Assembly (NCBI GenBank): GCA_016793325.1
Contig: JAEUKI010000027.1
Location: 1 to 64,000, forward strand
DNA from: Myxococcales bacterium
Lineage (GTDB): Bacteria; Myxococcota_A; Polyangia; Polyangiales; Ga0077539
Direction: 5' to 3'
Length of the DNA stretch: 64,000 nt
Shown here: in pieces, positions 34,690 to 43,881 of the stretch
How positions within the stretch are numbered: position 1 is the first letter of the stretch
Layout: each line of letters starts with the position of its first letter
The notes under the pieces: generated by a model
The model's database searches: none
Told to the model about the DNA's origin: nothing
The model's input: the letters and a program-made list of their open reading frames with translations, nothing else
Made by a program: the position numbers and the translations under genes

Positions 34690-35790
34690 ATGAGTGAATC
34701 GTCGGTGAGCGCATCGAGGACGAGGGACGAGCTCTACGCGCGCGTGCGCGCGGTGCTCTCGCGGGGCGCGAACGCGCAGATGGATTGCAGGGAGTTCGAG
34801 TCGATCACGCTCGAGGCGATCGCGTGGCAAAGGAGCGTGTGCCCGGCGCTCGATCGCGCGCTCTCGGCCGCGAGCGACGGGCTCGTCGGCGAGGGGCTCG
34901 ACGCGGTGGTGGGGCTCGCGACGGACGCGTTCAAGACGGCGAGGATCGCGACGTTTGCGCCCGAGCGAGAGGCGCGCGTGTTCTACACGAGCGGGACGAC
35001 CCGAGACGTCCGCGGTCGGCACGCCTTCGAGACGACCGAGCTCTACGAGACGGCGGCCATCGCCGCGGCGAGGCGCTGGCTCCTGCCCGAGGCGCGCTAT
35101 CGGTTCGTGTTTCTCGCGGAGAGCGAAGAGGACAACCCGCACAGCTCGCTCGGGGCGATGCTCGCGATGTTCGCGCGGGCGTGGGGCGTGACCGACAATG
35201 TGTTTTGTGTGGAAAAATCCTCGCTCGATGTCGCGAAGGCGCGCGCGATGATCGATCGCGCCGTGGCCGACGGCGAGCGCGTGGCGCTCTTGGGGGCGAC
35301 GTTTGCGTTCGTGCACTACTGGGACGCGGTGGGCGCGGAGGGCGACGTTCGACTGCCGATGGGGTCCGTCGTGATGCCCACGGGAGGGTTCAAGGGTCGC
35401 TCGAGAGAGCTCGCGCCCGATGAATTGATGCGCGAGATTCAAGAGCGCTTCGGCGTCGCGCGAGTGCAGGTCGTGCAGGAGTACGGGATGACCGAGCTCA
35501 GCTCGCAGGCGTACGAAGCGCACCGCGAGGGGGTCGAGCCAGGGCGCTACGTGTGTCCGCCGTGGATGCGCGTGGACGCGGTGGATCCCGAGACGCTCGA
35601 GGTTCTTCCGCGGGGAGAAGAAGGGATTCTTCGCGTGATCGACCTCGCGAACTTGGGCTCGTGTGTCGCGATTCAGACCGCGGACCTCGGCGTCGTGTAC
35701 GAGCGAGGGTTCGTGGTGAATGGGAGGATGCCCGGGGCCACGCCGAGGGGGTGCGCCCGTGCGCTCGACGCGCTGCTCAGCGGGTCATAG
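34690..35790 (+). CDS. LuxE-type acyl-protein synthetase
   Basis: A 366-residue member of the LuxE/PaaK adenylating family. LuxE activates a fatty acid as acyl-AMP and then holds it on a Cys for the reductase LuxC. Seen here: the nucleotide-site FYTSGTT near 98-104, QEYGMTELSSQAYE near 265-278, and Cys 355 in PRGCARAL, 12 residues from the C-terminus, which fits the acyl-carrying Cys near the end of LuxE. It is preceded by the class III aminotransferase and ends overlapping by 6 bases the stop of the convergent membrane protein gene. A LuxC-type gene lies at 53710. Confidence 0.85.
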   Translation: MSESSVSASRTRDELYARVRAVLSRGANAQMDCREFESITLEAIAWQRSVCPALDRALSAASDGLVGEGLDAVVGLATDAFKTARIATFAPEREARVFYTSGTTRDVRGRHAFETTELYETAAIAAARRWLLPEARYRFVFLAESEEDNPHSSLGAMLAMFARAWGVTDNVFCVEKSSLDVAKARAMIDRAVADGERVALLGATFAFVHYWDAVGAEGDVRLPMGSVVMPTGGFKGRSRELAPDELMREIQERFGVARVQVVQEYGMTELSSQAYEAHREGVEPGRYVCPPWMRVDAVDPETLEVLPRGEEGILRVIDLANLGSCVAIQTADLGVVYERGFVVNGRMPGATPRGCARALDALLSGS

Positions 35791-36153
35791 CGCTGCGAAG
35801 GCCGCGAGAAACACGACGAGACAAAGGCCTGCGCAGACCGCGTACGCGAGCGCGTAGCGAGGGGAGGCGCGGCGCGAAGCGGTCAGCGCGAGCGCGACGC
35901 CCGCTGCGACGAGAGCCGACGACAAGAGGGCGATCGTCGTCGGTGGTGGCGTGATCTGGGCGCGATTTGTGGAGGGAAGCGCGAGCAAGAGCCACGCTTC
36001 GAGCGGGTTGGAGACCTCGAGTTCGTAAGGAATTCGCCCGTCGCGGACCGCGATTCGCGACGCGTGATAGAGCGCGACGAACGCCCCAATCGTGAGCGCG
36101 GCGACGGTGGTGATCCGTACTCTCGCCGTGATCGATGGGCCGGTTGGGTTCAC
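35785..36153 (-). CDS. Small membrane protein coupled to AraC regulator
   Basis: A 122-residue protein from a GTG that overlaps the AraC stop (GTGA at 36150-36153). It has about three membrane spans: 12-30 (TTVAALTIGAFVALYHAS), 72-92 and 98-120 (ALAYAVCAGLCLVVFLAAFA). No family was recognised. The coupling suggests it is made with the regulator. Its end overlaps the convergent LuxE-type gene by 6 bases. Confidence 0.65.
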   Translation of the reverse strand: MNPTGPSITARVRITTVAALTIGAFVALYHASRIAVRDGRIPYELEVSNPLEAWLLLALPSTNRAQITPPPTTIALLSSALVAAGVALALTASRRASPRYALAYAVCAGLCLVVFLAAFAAL

Positions 36154-36929
36154 GTTGGACTGGAGTGTACCTCGCGGAGCGCCGCTTCGATCGAGGCGCT
36201 CGTGTCGCGGGTCGCGACGATCGTCATCGCGCGGAGCTGCGACGGAACGACGCCGAACATCGAGCGAAACGCCTCGCTGAAGTGAGAGGGCGTCGCGAAG
36301 CCTGCGTCGAGCGCGGCGGTGGTGAGCGGCGCGCCTCGCGCGATGGACAGCGTGGCTGCGCGCAGGCGGGCCCACAGTCGATAGCGTCGGAAGGGGACCC
36401 CGACGGACTCGGCGAAGACGTGCATGAAGCGCGACTTCGAGAGGCTCGAACGAGCTGCGATTTGTGCGACGGATCGCTCGAGGTGCTCGCCTGCGTCCAT
36501 CGCCTCGACGAGCCGCTTCACGCGCGCGTCGATCGGGCGCGCGGGGTGTTCGACGTGAAGCAGCGACGCGAGCACACGGCGCGGAGCGCGACGGAGCTCG
36601 CTCGTCGAGGGCAAGGGCTCGAGCGCGTTCGCGGCGCGGCGCGCGAGCTTGTCCGTGGGGTGCAGATAGAGAAAGAGCGCGCGATCGCAGTCGCCGTCGA
36701 TTCGATGGGAGACGCCTGCTTCGACGAGGATCGCCGCGGACGGTCCTGTGCTGTGCCGGGAAGACGTCGTCGCGGTGAGCGTCGCGCGCATGGCCTCGCC
36801 GAGGCAGACGACGGCGCCGCGGTGCGTTCCGACGCCGAGCAGCGGGCCGGCGTAGAGCGCGGAGGTGGGGGCGAGCCACAGCGTGGGCGCAGCAGGCGCT
36901 CGGACGTGACAGTCGCGCGGATCCGGCAT
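36150..36929 (-). CDS. AraC-family transcriptional regulator
   Basis: A 259-residue regulator. The C-terminal double HTH is clear: SVAQIAARSSLSKSRFMHVF near 155-175 and TTAALDAGFATPSHFSEAFR near 205-225, followed by FGVVPSQLRAM, the typical end of the domain. The N-terminal half looks like a cupin-type sensor without recognisable metal ligands. It is divergent from the LytS-type kinase (136 bases), and the intervening region should hold both promoters. Confidence 0.9.
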   Translation of the reverse strand: MPDPRDCHVRAPAAPTLWLAPTSALYAGPLLGVGTHRGAVVCLGEAMRATLTATTSSRHSTGPSAAILVEAGVSHRIDGDCDRALFLYLHPTDKLARRAANALEPLPSTSELRRAPRRVLASLLHVEHPARPIDARVKRLVEAMDAGEHLERSVAQIAARSSLSKSRFMHVFAESVGVPFRRYRLWARLRAATLSIARGAPLTTAALDAGFATPSHFSEAFRSMFGVVPSQLRAMTIVATRDTSASIEAALREVHSSPT

Positions 36930-37064
36930 GGGTCTCGCGCATCCTGCGCGAAACCGAGTCGTCCTGCGAGCGGGGCGCTCGGTGTTCGATCCCGTTCGTC
37001 GGGAACTCTGCGCCGTCTGTCCGACGTCGGTGACCGCGCGCGAGACGCGCTCTATCGTCGGGTC

Positions 37065-38159
37065 ATGACCGACGCTGCTCCTGCATCGAGCGCGCGCATC
37101 GAGTGGCTCGACGAGCGCTCGCAGCCCCTGTTGCCGCCGGGCATGTGGGTCGTGTACCTGCTCGCGCCGGTCGCGGGGTCGATTCTGTTGCTGCCGAACA
37201 TGACGCGGCCGTCGCGCGAGCAGCTGCCGATCGTGATCGCTGTCACGCTGCTCCCGTACGTCGTCCTCACGCTGACGCTCCACGGGTTGTTTACCTACGT
37301 GGCGCCGTCGCTCGTTCGACGGATCGAAGCCGAGTGGAAGCGATGGCTCTTGTACGTGGCGCTCGTGACGACCGTCGCGGCGGTGGGAGCGCTCGCGATG
37401 TTCGCGCTCGTGCGCGGCGATTGCAGCTCGTCGGGCGTGTTCGTCGCGCAGTGCGTGGTGATCTCGGCGACGATCACGTTGCCCGCGCTGGCGGTGCAGC
37501 GGTTTCGTGTGCGCGCGATCGCCAACGAGCAGCAGATGATCGCCGAGCGACAGGCGTCGCTTCGCGCGAAGCTCTCGGCGTTGACCGCGCGGACCAACCC
37601 GCACTTCTTCTTCAACGCGGTGAACACGGTGGCGTGCTTGATCCCCGAGGACCCCGCGCTCGCCGAGCGAACGCTCGAGCGATTGGCAGAGTTGTTTCGC
37701 TACGCGATGGCGAGCGACGAGGCCAAGGTCGTCTCGCTCGCGCGCGAGGTCGAGATGCTGAAGGACTACTTGGAGATTCAAGTCGCGCGCTTCGGTGACA
37801 AGCTGCGCGTGTCGGTCGAGCTCGATCCTGCGGTGGCTGCGGTGGCTGTTCCGCCGTTGTTGTTGCAGCCGCTCGTGGAGAACGCGGTGCTGCACGGGGT
37901 CAACGCGCGGGGGCACGGGCACGTTCGCGTTCATGCGCGGCGCGAGGGCGAGCTCGTCGTCGTCACGGTCTGCGACGATGGCCCTGGTCCCGGCGCGTCG
38001 GCGCACAAAGGAACCCAGACCTCCATGAACGACCTCCGCGCCCGCCTCGCGCTGCTCTATCCCGAGGGCGGTCGGCTCGCGCTCCAACGCGCGCCCGAAG
38101 GGGGCTGCGTCGCGCGCGTCGAGCTTCCGATGGCGATGGCGATGGCGGGGGCCCCGTGA
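37065..38159 (+). CDS. LytS-type sensor histidine kinase
   Basis: A 364-residue inner-membrane kinase of the His_kinase (PF06580) class. Four membrane spans fill residues 25-150. The phosphorylated His is H180 in RTNPHFFFNAVNT, followed by the ATP site (PLVENAVLHGV N-box; DDGPGPG G-box). There is no recognisable extracytoplasmic sensor domain, so the spans or a partner may sense. It overlaps the response regulator by GTGA, a sign of strict pairing. The similar genes LytS and AlgZ control envelope or exopolysaccharide traits. Confidence 0.9.
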   Translation: MTDAAPASSARIEWLDERSQPLLPPGMWVVYLLAPVAGSILLLPNMTRPSREQLPIVIAVTLLPYVVLTLTLHGLFTYVAPSLVRRIEAEWKRWLLYVALVTTVAAVGALAMFALVRGDCSSSGVFVAQCVVISATITLPALAVQRFRVRAIANEQQMIAERQASLRAKLSALTARTNPHFFFNAVNTVACLIPEDPALAERTLERLAELFRYAMASDEAKVVSLAREVEMLKDYLEIQVARFGDKLRVSVELDPAVAAVAVPPLLLQPLVENAVLHGVNARGHGHVRVHARREGELVVVTVCDDGPGPGASAHKGTQTSMNDLRARLALLYPEGGRLALQRAPEGGCVARVELPMAMAMAGAP

Positions 38160-38875
38160 GGCTCTTGCTCGTCGACGACGAGGCGCCGGCGCGACGGCGG
38201 CTCGCGCGGCAGATTCAAGAGCTCGGCGGCCACACGATCGTCGGTGAAGCGAGCGACGGAGACGAGGCCCTCGCGCTCTGCGAAGCGCTCGAACCCGACG
38301 CGCTCTTGCTGGACGTTCACATGCCCAAGCTCGACGGGTTGAGCTTGGTGGCGCAGAACCACGCGTTGCCGCCGGTCGTGTTCGTCACGGCGTACGACGC
38401 GCATGCGGTGCGCGCGTTCGAGTTGCACGCGGTGGACTATCTGCTCAAGCCGGTGCGCGCCGAACGGTTGGCGCAAGCGCTCGATCGGGTGAAGTTGCGG
38501 GCGAGCGCGCTCGACGCGACGTCGCGCGTGTTGCAGTCGCTCGCGCCGAGCAGCACGCGCATCGCGAGCGCCTCTCGCGGCGTGACGAAGCTGTTCGACG
38601 CGCTGTCGGTGACGCGGTTCTGGTCCTTCGAGAAGTACACGCTGTTTCGCGCGGACGGCGAGGAGCAGATGACCGAAGAGGCCCTGGGAACGATCGAAGC
38701 GCGGCTCGCTTCGCACGGGTTTCTTCGCGTTCATCGCGCAGAGCTCGTGCGGCTCTCGGCGGTGCGCGCGATTCGATCCGAGGACGACGGCGTGGTGCTC
38801 GAGCTCGAGGACGGGCAGCGCGCGCGCGTGAGCCGCCGTTTGTCCGCCACGGTGCGCGCGGCGCTCGGGTTGTAG
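38156..38875 (+). CDS. LytTR-family response regulator
   Basis: A 239-residue regulator starting at GTG 38156 inside the kinase stop. The receiver has the acidic pair in LLLVDDEA, phospho-acceptor D53 in LLLDVHMPK, and Lys in YLLKPV. The C-terminal LytTR DNA-binding domain includes FWSFEKYTLFRAD, GFLRVHRAELVRLSAVRAI and the basic end. It should bind paired 9-base repeats near target promoters. The downstream gene at 38973 is a possible target. Confidence 0.9.
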   Translation: MRLLLVDDEAPARRRLARQIQELGGHTIVGEASDGDEALALCEALEPDALLLDVHMPKLDGLSLVAQNHALPPVVFVTAYDAHAVRAFELHAVDYLLKPVRAERLAQALDRVKLRASALDATSRVLQSLAPSSTRIASASRGVTKLFDALSVTRFWSFEKYTLFRADGEEQMTEEALGTIEARLASHGFLRVHRAELVRLSAVRAIRSEDDGVVLELEDGQRARVSRRLSATVRAALGL

Positions 38876-38972
38876 ATCGTCTGTCGGCCGATTCGTACCG
38901 TCGGTCGACCTTCGCGCTCCCTCGATCCGAGACGGTCGGCCGCGCTCGACCGGGCGTCGCAGTGTCCGACCC

Positions 38973-39335
38973 ATGAAGCGCATCGCACTCGGGTTCGCGC
39001 TGGTCGCGCTCGCCGCGCTCGTCATCGGACGCGCGCATCGAGCCCCACGCGCGCAGGGAAATCCCCTCGGAACCCTCGCGCTCCCGCTCGCGTCACCGCT
39101 GCGCCTTCGCGCGCTCGTGCGCGAGCGCATCGCGACGGGATCGTACGTGTACCTGCGTCTCGCGGACGAGCGCGGCGCGGACACGTGGTTCGTCACGGTG
39201 CGCGGCCGCGACGACGAACGCGACGCCCGATGCGTGGAGGCCACGGCGTACGCGCGCGCCGAGCGCTTCGAGTCCGCGCGGCTCGCTCGCACGTTCGAGC
39301 CGCTCTTGTTCGGCGCGGTGCGTCGCTGCCGGTGA
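38973..39335 (+). CDS. Small exported hypothetical protein
   Basis: A 120-residue protein with an N-terminal signal or anchor (RIALGFALVALAALVIG). The mature part is Arg-rich and has two cysteines (one in DARCVEATAY and the penultimate residue). No family was recognised. It starts 97 bases after the LytTR gene on the same strand. Confidence 0.5.
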   Translation: MKRIALGFALVALAALVIGRAHRAPRAQGNPLGTLALPLASPLRLRALVRERIATGSYVYLRLADERGADTWFVTVRGRDDERDARCVEATAYARAERFESARLARTFEPLLFGAVRRCR

Positions 39336-39385
39336 GCGCGACGAGCTCGCTTTTTCTCTCGCAAACCCTGCCTACGGAGTCACGT

Positions 39386-39871
39386 ATGTCCTCTCTTCGA
39401 TTCGCTCTCTCGCTGCTCTCGCTCGCGTCGTTCGCGGCGTGCGCGCCAAACACAAGCGGCCCTGCGCCGACGCCGACGATCACGCTCGCGCCTGGCACAG
39501 GAACGCTGCGCGCCGAAGTCGGTCCCGCGCGCAGCTCGACGGGCACCGTGTTCTGCGCGCTCTTCAACGCCGCCGCGGGATTTCCTGGCGCGAGTCCCAT
39601 CGTGGGCGGGAGCTTGTCCGCGCCCGCGTCCAGCGGACAGAACGTCCTCTGCGAGTATCGCAACCTGCCCGCCGGGGACTACGCCGTCTCGGTGTTTCAC
39701 GACGAGAACGGCAATCAGCAGCTCGACCTCAGCCTGTTCGGCGCGCCGGTCGAAGGCTTCGGCGCGACCAACAACGTGTTGCCGCCGACGTCTGCTCCGA
39801 CGTTTGCAGACAACCGCGCGAGGGTCGACGAGGGGCAGACCGCGAGCGTTCGCGTTCAGCTTCGCTATTGA
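39386..39871 (+). CDS. DUF2141-domain lipoprotein
   Basis: A 161-residue predicted lipoprotein (ALSLLSLASFAAC, lipobox FAAC). The body matches DUF2141 (PF09912): TVFCALFNAAAGFPGA, then YRNLPAGDYAVSVFHDENGN, then GAPVEGFGATNN. This is a beta-sandwich domain found in many exported proteins, function unknown. The stretch HDENGNQQLDLSLFG is the most conserved part. It is followed 27 bases later by another lipoprotein gene. Confidence 0.8.
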   Translation: MSSLRFALSLLSLASFAACAPNTSGPAPTPTITLAPGTGTLRAEVGPARSSTGTVFCALFNAAAGFPGASPIVGGSLSAPASSGQNVLCEYRNLPAGDYAVSVFHDENGNQQLDLSLFGAPVEGFGATNNVLPPTSAPTFADNRARVDEGQTASVRVQLRY

Positions 39872-39898
39872 TTCACGGGCGTACAGAAGGACATTGCG

Positions 39899-40447
39899 AT
39901 GCGAAACCTAGCGTTTTTGTTTTTGTGTGCGTCTGCTTCGATGGGCTGCGGCGCGCCGATGCCCTCGTCGGACGGAGGCGCAGACGCGTCCGTCGAAGAT
40001 CCTGCGTGCGCCGCGCCGGGACTCGAACCAGACCTGCGTCCATCGCCGCTCATGGGCGCTGCGGTCGGCGCCAACGGCGCGCTCGAAGAGGGGCAGTACG
40101 TGTTCAGCACGACGGCGCTTCGCTTGAAGAGCACGCCCGCTGCGGGGCAGCGATTCATGCAGGCGATGGGCGAGATCAACGCGGAGCTCGCGACGCAGCC
40201 GGGGCTGCTCGCGTATTCGTTTGCGACGTCCGCGCGCTGCAACGTCGCGCGCACGCTCACGGTGTGGCGCGACGAAGCGTCGATGTACGCGTTTTCGACG
40301 GGCGCCGCGCACCGCGCTGCGGTTCGAGCGGTCGGCGAAATGAGCCGCGGCGGCAGTCGCGTCACGCACTGGAACGGCGCCGCGTCCGAGGCCAATTGGC
40401 CTCGCGCCCAAGAAGTGCTCGCGGCGAGCGCCGGGCCCACGTACTGA
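39899..40447 (+). CDS. Lipoprotein with ABM-like (dimeric alpha-beta barrel) domain
   Basis: A 182-residue protein with a signal and lipobox SMGC, then a short Asp/Gly spacer. The C-terminal 110 residues look like an antibiotic biosynthesis monooxygenase-type barrel: GLLAYSFATSARCNVARTLT, then WRDEASMYAFSTGAAHRAAV. That is the pattern of small dimeric barrels that act on quinones, heme or aldehydes. The fold call is by pattern and has no catalytic motif to support it. It follows the DUF2141 lipoprotein closely. Confidence 0.6.
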   Translation: MRNLAFLFLCASASMGCGAPMPSSDGGADASVEDPACAAPGLEPDLRPSPLMGAAVGANGALEEGQYVFSTTALRLKSTPAAGQRFMQAMGEINAELATQPGLLAYSFATSARCNVARTLTVWRDEASMYAFSTGAAHRAAVRAVGEMSRGGSRVTHWNGAASEANWPRAQEVLAASAGPTY

Positions 40448-40625
40448 CGCGAGCGAGCGCGCGGGTAACCTGCAAATTCACGGTCAACATGGCGACTCGG
40501 AGTCCGAGTTGGCGCGTTGGTCTGCGCGACGTGGCTTCGGGCGGTCCGCGTCGCGGTGTTGGAGCGTCTGCTGCGCGGTCTGTCGCGAGGAAGACGGCAC
40601 GATCCGTGAAGCGCGATTCGGAGCC

Positions 40626-41708
40626 ATGACGCGTACCCGTCGTTCGCTCGAATTGTTGCTGGTCGTTGGCCTCGTTCTCTATGTCGGCAGCTGGTTTTCT
40701 GTGGCGCCAGAACCACGGCCCGCGCGGATCGATGGACACAACGGACACCCTGTCACGCGTGGCTCGGACGCGGCGGTGCGACCGGTGAGCGATCGCGGTG
40801 CGGAGACCGTCGCTCGAGCGCCTGCAAGGGAGGCGGATCCGTGCGGGGCGATGGAGGGGGCTCCCGTGGAGGTGAGCGCGTTCGTCGAGCGAGCTCGCGC
40901 GACGGGCGCGGCGGTGGGGCGCCTTCCGCATCGCGGAAGCAACGGGCTTCCTCGGGTGTATCGACGACTCCGCGCGCTCGCGCTCGATCCGACCCGCGAT
41001 GGGGCAGGCGGAACGATCGAGCTCTGGGTCGGTCCCTTCGCGTATCCGCCCCGATGGAGTCCCGATCGATCATCGTGGGTCTTCGACGAGATCGTTTCGG
41101 GAGTCGGCTGCTCGTCGCGCCCTGCGGTGCTGCGTTGGATCACGGCGGACGGCGCGATCGGCGATCAGTGGGGGCTCGAGGGCGGAGCGATCGACGCGCG
41201 CGTGGCCGAGCTTCCCTCGGCGCTCGTTCGTTCGATCGAAATCGAGCAGGACAACTGCGGCGTCACGGGTCTGGTCGCGGGGACGTCCGCGATGCTCGTC
41301 AGCGTCCGAGACGGCAAGCTCGTTGTGCGCACTGCTGTCGACGAACACGGACGACGCGTCGCGCTCGAGCTCGAGCGCACGGCGTTTCGCGGTTGGACTG
41401 CGACCGCTCGCCCCACGAGCGTGCACCCCGCGGATCTGCTCAGCTGGCGTTCTGCGCTGCACAGGTCGTCTCGCGGCACAGCGCACAACCGATGCATCGA
41501 CGCGTACACGCGAAGCGCGTGGGACGGTCGTTGCTATCGCTCTCGGACGGTGTTCGAGCGGCGGTCGGGCTCGTTCGGAGCGGAGAGCGCGCTGGAGTGC
41601 ACGGCCCCATCGGGCGGCGAGCCTGCGTTCGTGGGGCGATTTCCAGCGCCGTTCTCGAGCGGAGAAGCCGTGGCCGCGCACGCGCACCTGCTGGGTTGCT
41701 CGGGGTGA
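40626..41708 (+). CDS. Hypothetical exported protein
   Basis: A 360-residue protein starting at the ATG 40626, with a single N-terminal hydrophobic anchor (LELLLVVGLVLYVGSWF). The mature part is a mixed alpha/beta domain with six to eight cysteines (for example SGVGCSSRPAVLRW; NRCIDAYTRSAWDGRCY). No family was recognised. It is convergent with the large vWA-like lipoprotein gene; 18 bases separate the stops. Confidence 0.6.
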   Translation: MTRTRRSLELLLVVGLVLYVGSWFSVAPEPRPARIDGHNGHPVTRGSDAAVRPVSDRGAETVARAPAREADPCGAMEGAPVEVSAFVERARATGAAVGRLPHRGSNGLPRVYRRLRALALDPTRDGAGGTIELWVGPFAYPPRWSPDRSSWVFDEIVSGVGCSSRPAVLRWITADGAIGDQWGLEGGAIDARVAELPSALVRSIEIEQDNCGVTGLVAGTSAMLVSVRDGKLVVRTAVDEHGRRVALELERTAFRGWTATARPTSVHPADLLSWRSALHRSSRGTAHNRCIDAYTRSAWDGRCYRSRTVFERRSGSFGAESALECTAPSGGEPAFVGRFPAPFSSGEAVAAHAHLLGCSG

Positions 41709-41726
41709 ATCGCGGCGCGGCGCGAT

Positions 41727-43664
41727 TCAGGGCGGACACTGCCGATCGGCGAAGGCGCGCGGACAAAACAGCTCGAGCCTGTATCGCGGATCGGGCTGGG
41801 CTCCGCGCGTAAACGAAATGCGCTGCTCACACGACTGCGACCAGCGCTGAGGCGCAGTGTCCGGAGCTCGATCGACGTACCAGCCAGCCTGGTCTTCTGC
41901 TGGACGCCACGCGAGCGCGCCCGCGGACGGAGGAAGCGTCGGGATCTCAGTGATCTCGCAGACCGAACTCGTTCCTCCCCACGGGTTCGTCACGGTGGTG
42001 ACTCCGTTCGATGGCGTCGATCGCCCGCGCGACCGATCGCAGCGCGTGCCGGGTTCGACGAACTCGCGCAGCACGCAGCTCGACTGCTCCGAGCCGTCTT
42101 CGCGAGCGTGGAGCTCGAGTGGTTCTCGCAGGCACGTTCCGTTCGCTTCGGTGAGTACGACGGCGATGCGATGCGAGAGCCAACTGGCGAGCGGGTCGAA
42201 GTTCGATGCACACACAGACAGCACCGCGCCCTTCTCGCAGGGCACGCCGTTGCAGCGAGGGCTTTGGGCGAAGCGCCGCGCGACCTCGACGATGCGCCGA
42301 GAAGGAAGCGCTGACGCGGCGTCGGGTTGGCATGCGCTCGCAGGCGCCACGCCTTCGCGACGACACACCGGCGCGATTCGCGCGCACTCCGGAGCGCGCG
42401 AGGGCTCGAGCCTCGACGACAGCGCCGCCCAGTCGATTCCCCATCCGAACTGATCCGACCGTTGCGGGAGTTCGATCGGCACTCCTGCGATCGCGAAGAA
42501 AGAGATCAGGTACGGTTGCCCGGGCTTCAGTGAGTCGAGGTCGCGCGTCCAGGCGCGAGCCGGGCCTGGGTCGTTCGAGATGTAGCGGTCGAGGTTCCAC
42601 GTTGGGTCCTGCGGGCCGTTGGGCTGTGCGAGGTAGAATCGAGCCTCGACGTCGTCGCTCGCCCACTGCGTTGCCGTGCGATCGAAGGCGCTCGTGCCCT
42701 CTCGACAAGCGCTCTCGCCGCGCGAAGCGGAGAAGCCGTGATCGTGCGCGCAATCGCGGACCGAGTGATCGTCACTCGTCGCGAGCACGACGATCGCGAG
42801 CTGCGCGTACGGTCGAAGAAATCCTGCGTTGGGCGCGCCGCTGCCCGCGGGCTCTGCGGCGCCGTGCTCGACGAGCGCACGCCAGACGGCTTCGAGCGGT
42901 TGACCGAACTGGCAACCGCGGGCCGTCGCCCGTTGGTGGCAGGCAAGCTGCGCTCGAAGCGCAAGAGCGTCGGTCGCGGTCGGAGCTTCGTCGCGTCCCT
43001 CGTAAGTCCGACATCCCTGGAGCGTGCCGCAGTACGAGAGAAACGCGGGCAAATTTCGGCACGAACCGTCGGCTGCCGGGACACCGAAGGTCGACCTCGC
43101 GGCCGCCGTCCGTCGCTCACGCGCCAACGGACTCGTCGTTTCTGGACCGATGCGTCCATCGTCGCCGCGCGCGGTCTCGCACCCGTCGATGCCCGAGCCG
43201 CGAGCGCCGAGATCCGCGCTGACCACGCCCACTCGCAAGTCCGGTGCAACGAGGGGAACCACGAATTCTTCTGGATCACGGAGGTCGCACGGATGCAGGG
43301 GCCCCGAGGGGTTCGAGCGCGTGACGCAATACGGCTCGCTGAGCGTCGCGAGCGCGGCAGACAGTCGTTCGAGCTGTTCGAGCGCGGTTGGCGCGCTGTC
43401 GATCACCACGACGAGGTCCAACGCGACTGCGCCGTGTCGGACCCTCGAGTACGTCTCGCCGACGAGCGCTGGGCAGCCTCCAGACACGCCGCGTCCGCAC
43501 GCGCTTGCCGCGAGCACCCACGCGGATAGAAGCGCGATCCACGCCAGTATCGTCGCGACCGATGCGCTCCGACTCCGATGGCGATCGCTGGGTTGGCGAT
43601 CTGCCGCGTCGGGGAGGTGCGCGGTTCTCTGCGCGCGTCTGCGCGGCGTATCTGCGGGACCCAT
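41727..43664 (-). CDS. Large Cys-rich lipoprotein, vWA-like
   Basis: The start is uncertain. The ATG at 43664 gives 645 residues with a 30-residue basic n-region before the hydrophobic span and lipobox ASAC (ATILAWIALLSAWVLAASAC); longer frames upstream look noncoding. The mature part opens with a vWA-like first strand (LDLVVVIDSAPTALEQLERL) in which the DxSxS of MIDAS is only partial (DSAPT), so metal binding may be lost. Many paired cysteines and a Ser/Asp-rich middle follow. It probably is a cell-surface protein of unknown function. Confidence 0.6.
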   Translation of the reverse strand: MGPADTPRRRAQRTAHLPDAADRQPSDRHRSRSASVATILAWIALLSAWVLAASACGRGVSGGCPALVGETYSRVRHGAVALDLVVVIDSAPTALEQLERLSAALATLSEPYCVTRSNPSGPLHPCDLRDPEEFVVPLVAPDLRVGVVSADLGARGSGIDGCETARGDDGRIGPETTSPLARERRTAAARSTFGVPAADGSCRNLPAFLSYCGTLQGCRTYEGRDEAPTATDALALRAQLACHQRATARGCQFGQPLEAVWRALVEHGAAEPAGSGAPNAGFLRPYAQLAIVVLATSDDHSVRDCAHDHGFSASRGESACREGTSAFDRTATQWASDDVEARFYLAQPNGPQDPTWNLDRYISNDPGPARAWTRDLDSLKPGQPYLISFFAIAGVPIELPQRSDQFGWGIDWAALSSRLEPSRAPECARIAPVCRREGVAPASACQPDAASALPSRRIVEVARRFAQSPRCNGVPCEKGAVLSVCASNFDPLASWLSHRIAVVLTEANGTCLREPLELHAREDGSEQSSCVLREFVEPGTRCDRSRGRSTPSNGVTTVTNPWGGTSSVCEITEIPTLPPSAGALAWRPAEDQAGWYVDRAPDTAPQRWSQSCEQRISFTRGAQPDPRYRLELFCPRAFADRQCPP

Positions 43665-43881
43665 CGCGTCGAGCGCTGCAACACGCGTTCCCCCTTTCGC
43701 TTGTAGTTCGCTGGGAATTTCGTGCGTCCGCGCACGCGGGCGCTCACGAGCGGCGCCTTGTGCGATGGCAACTTCGTTGGCACACCGGTCAACCGGCGTT
43801 GAATCGTCGATCGCACGCCCCTCGCGTGACGCAGCACGTTTTCGAAAGTCCCCATCACCCGCGGGCTCCATCGTCGCGCGC

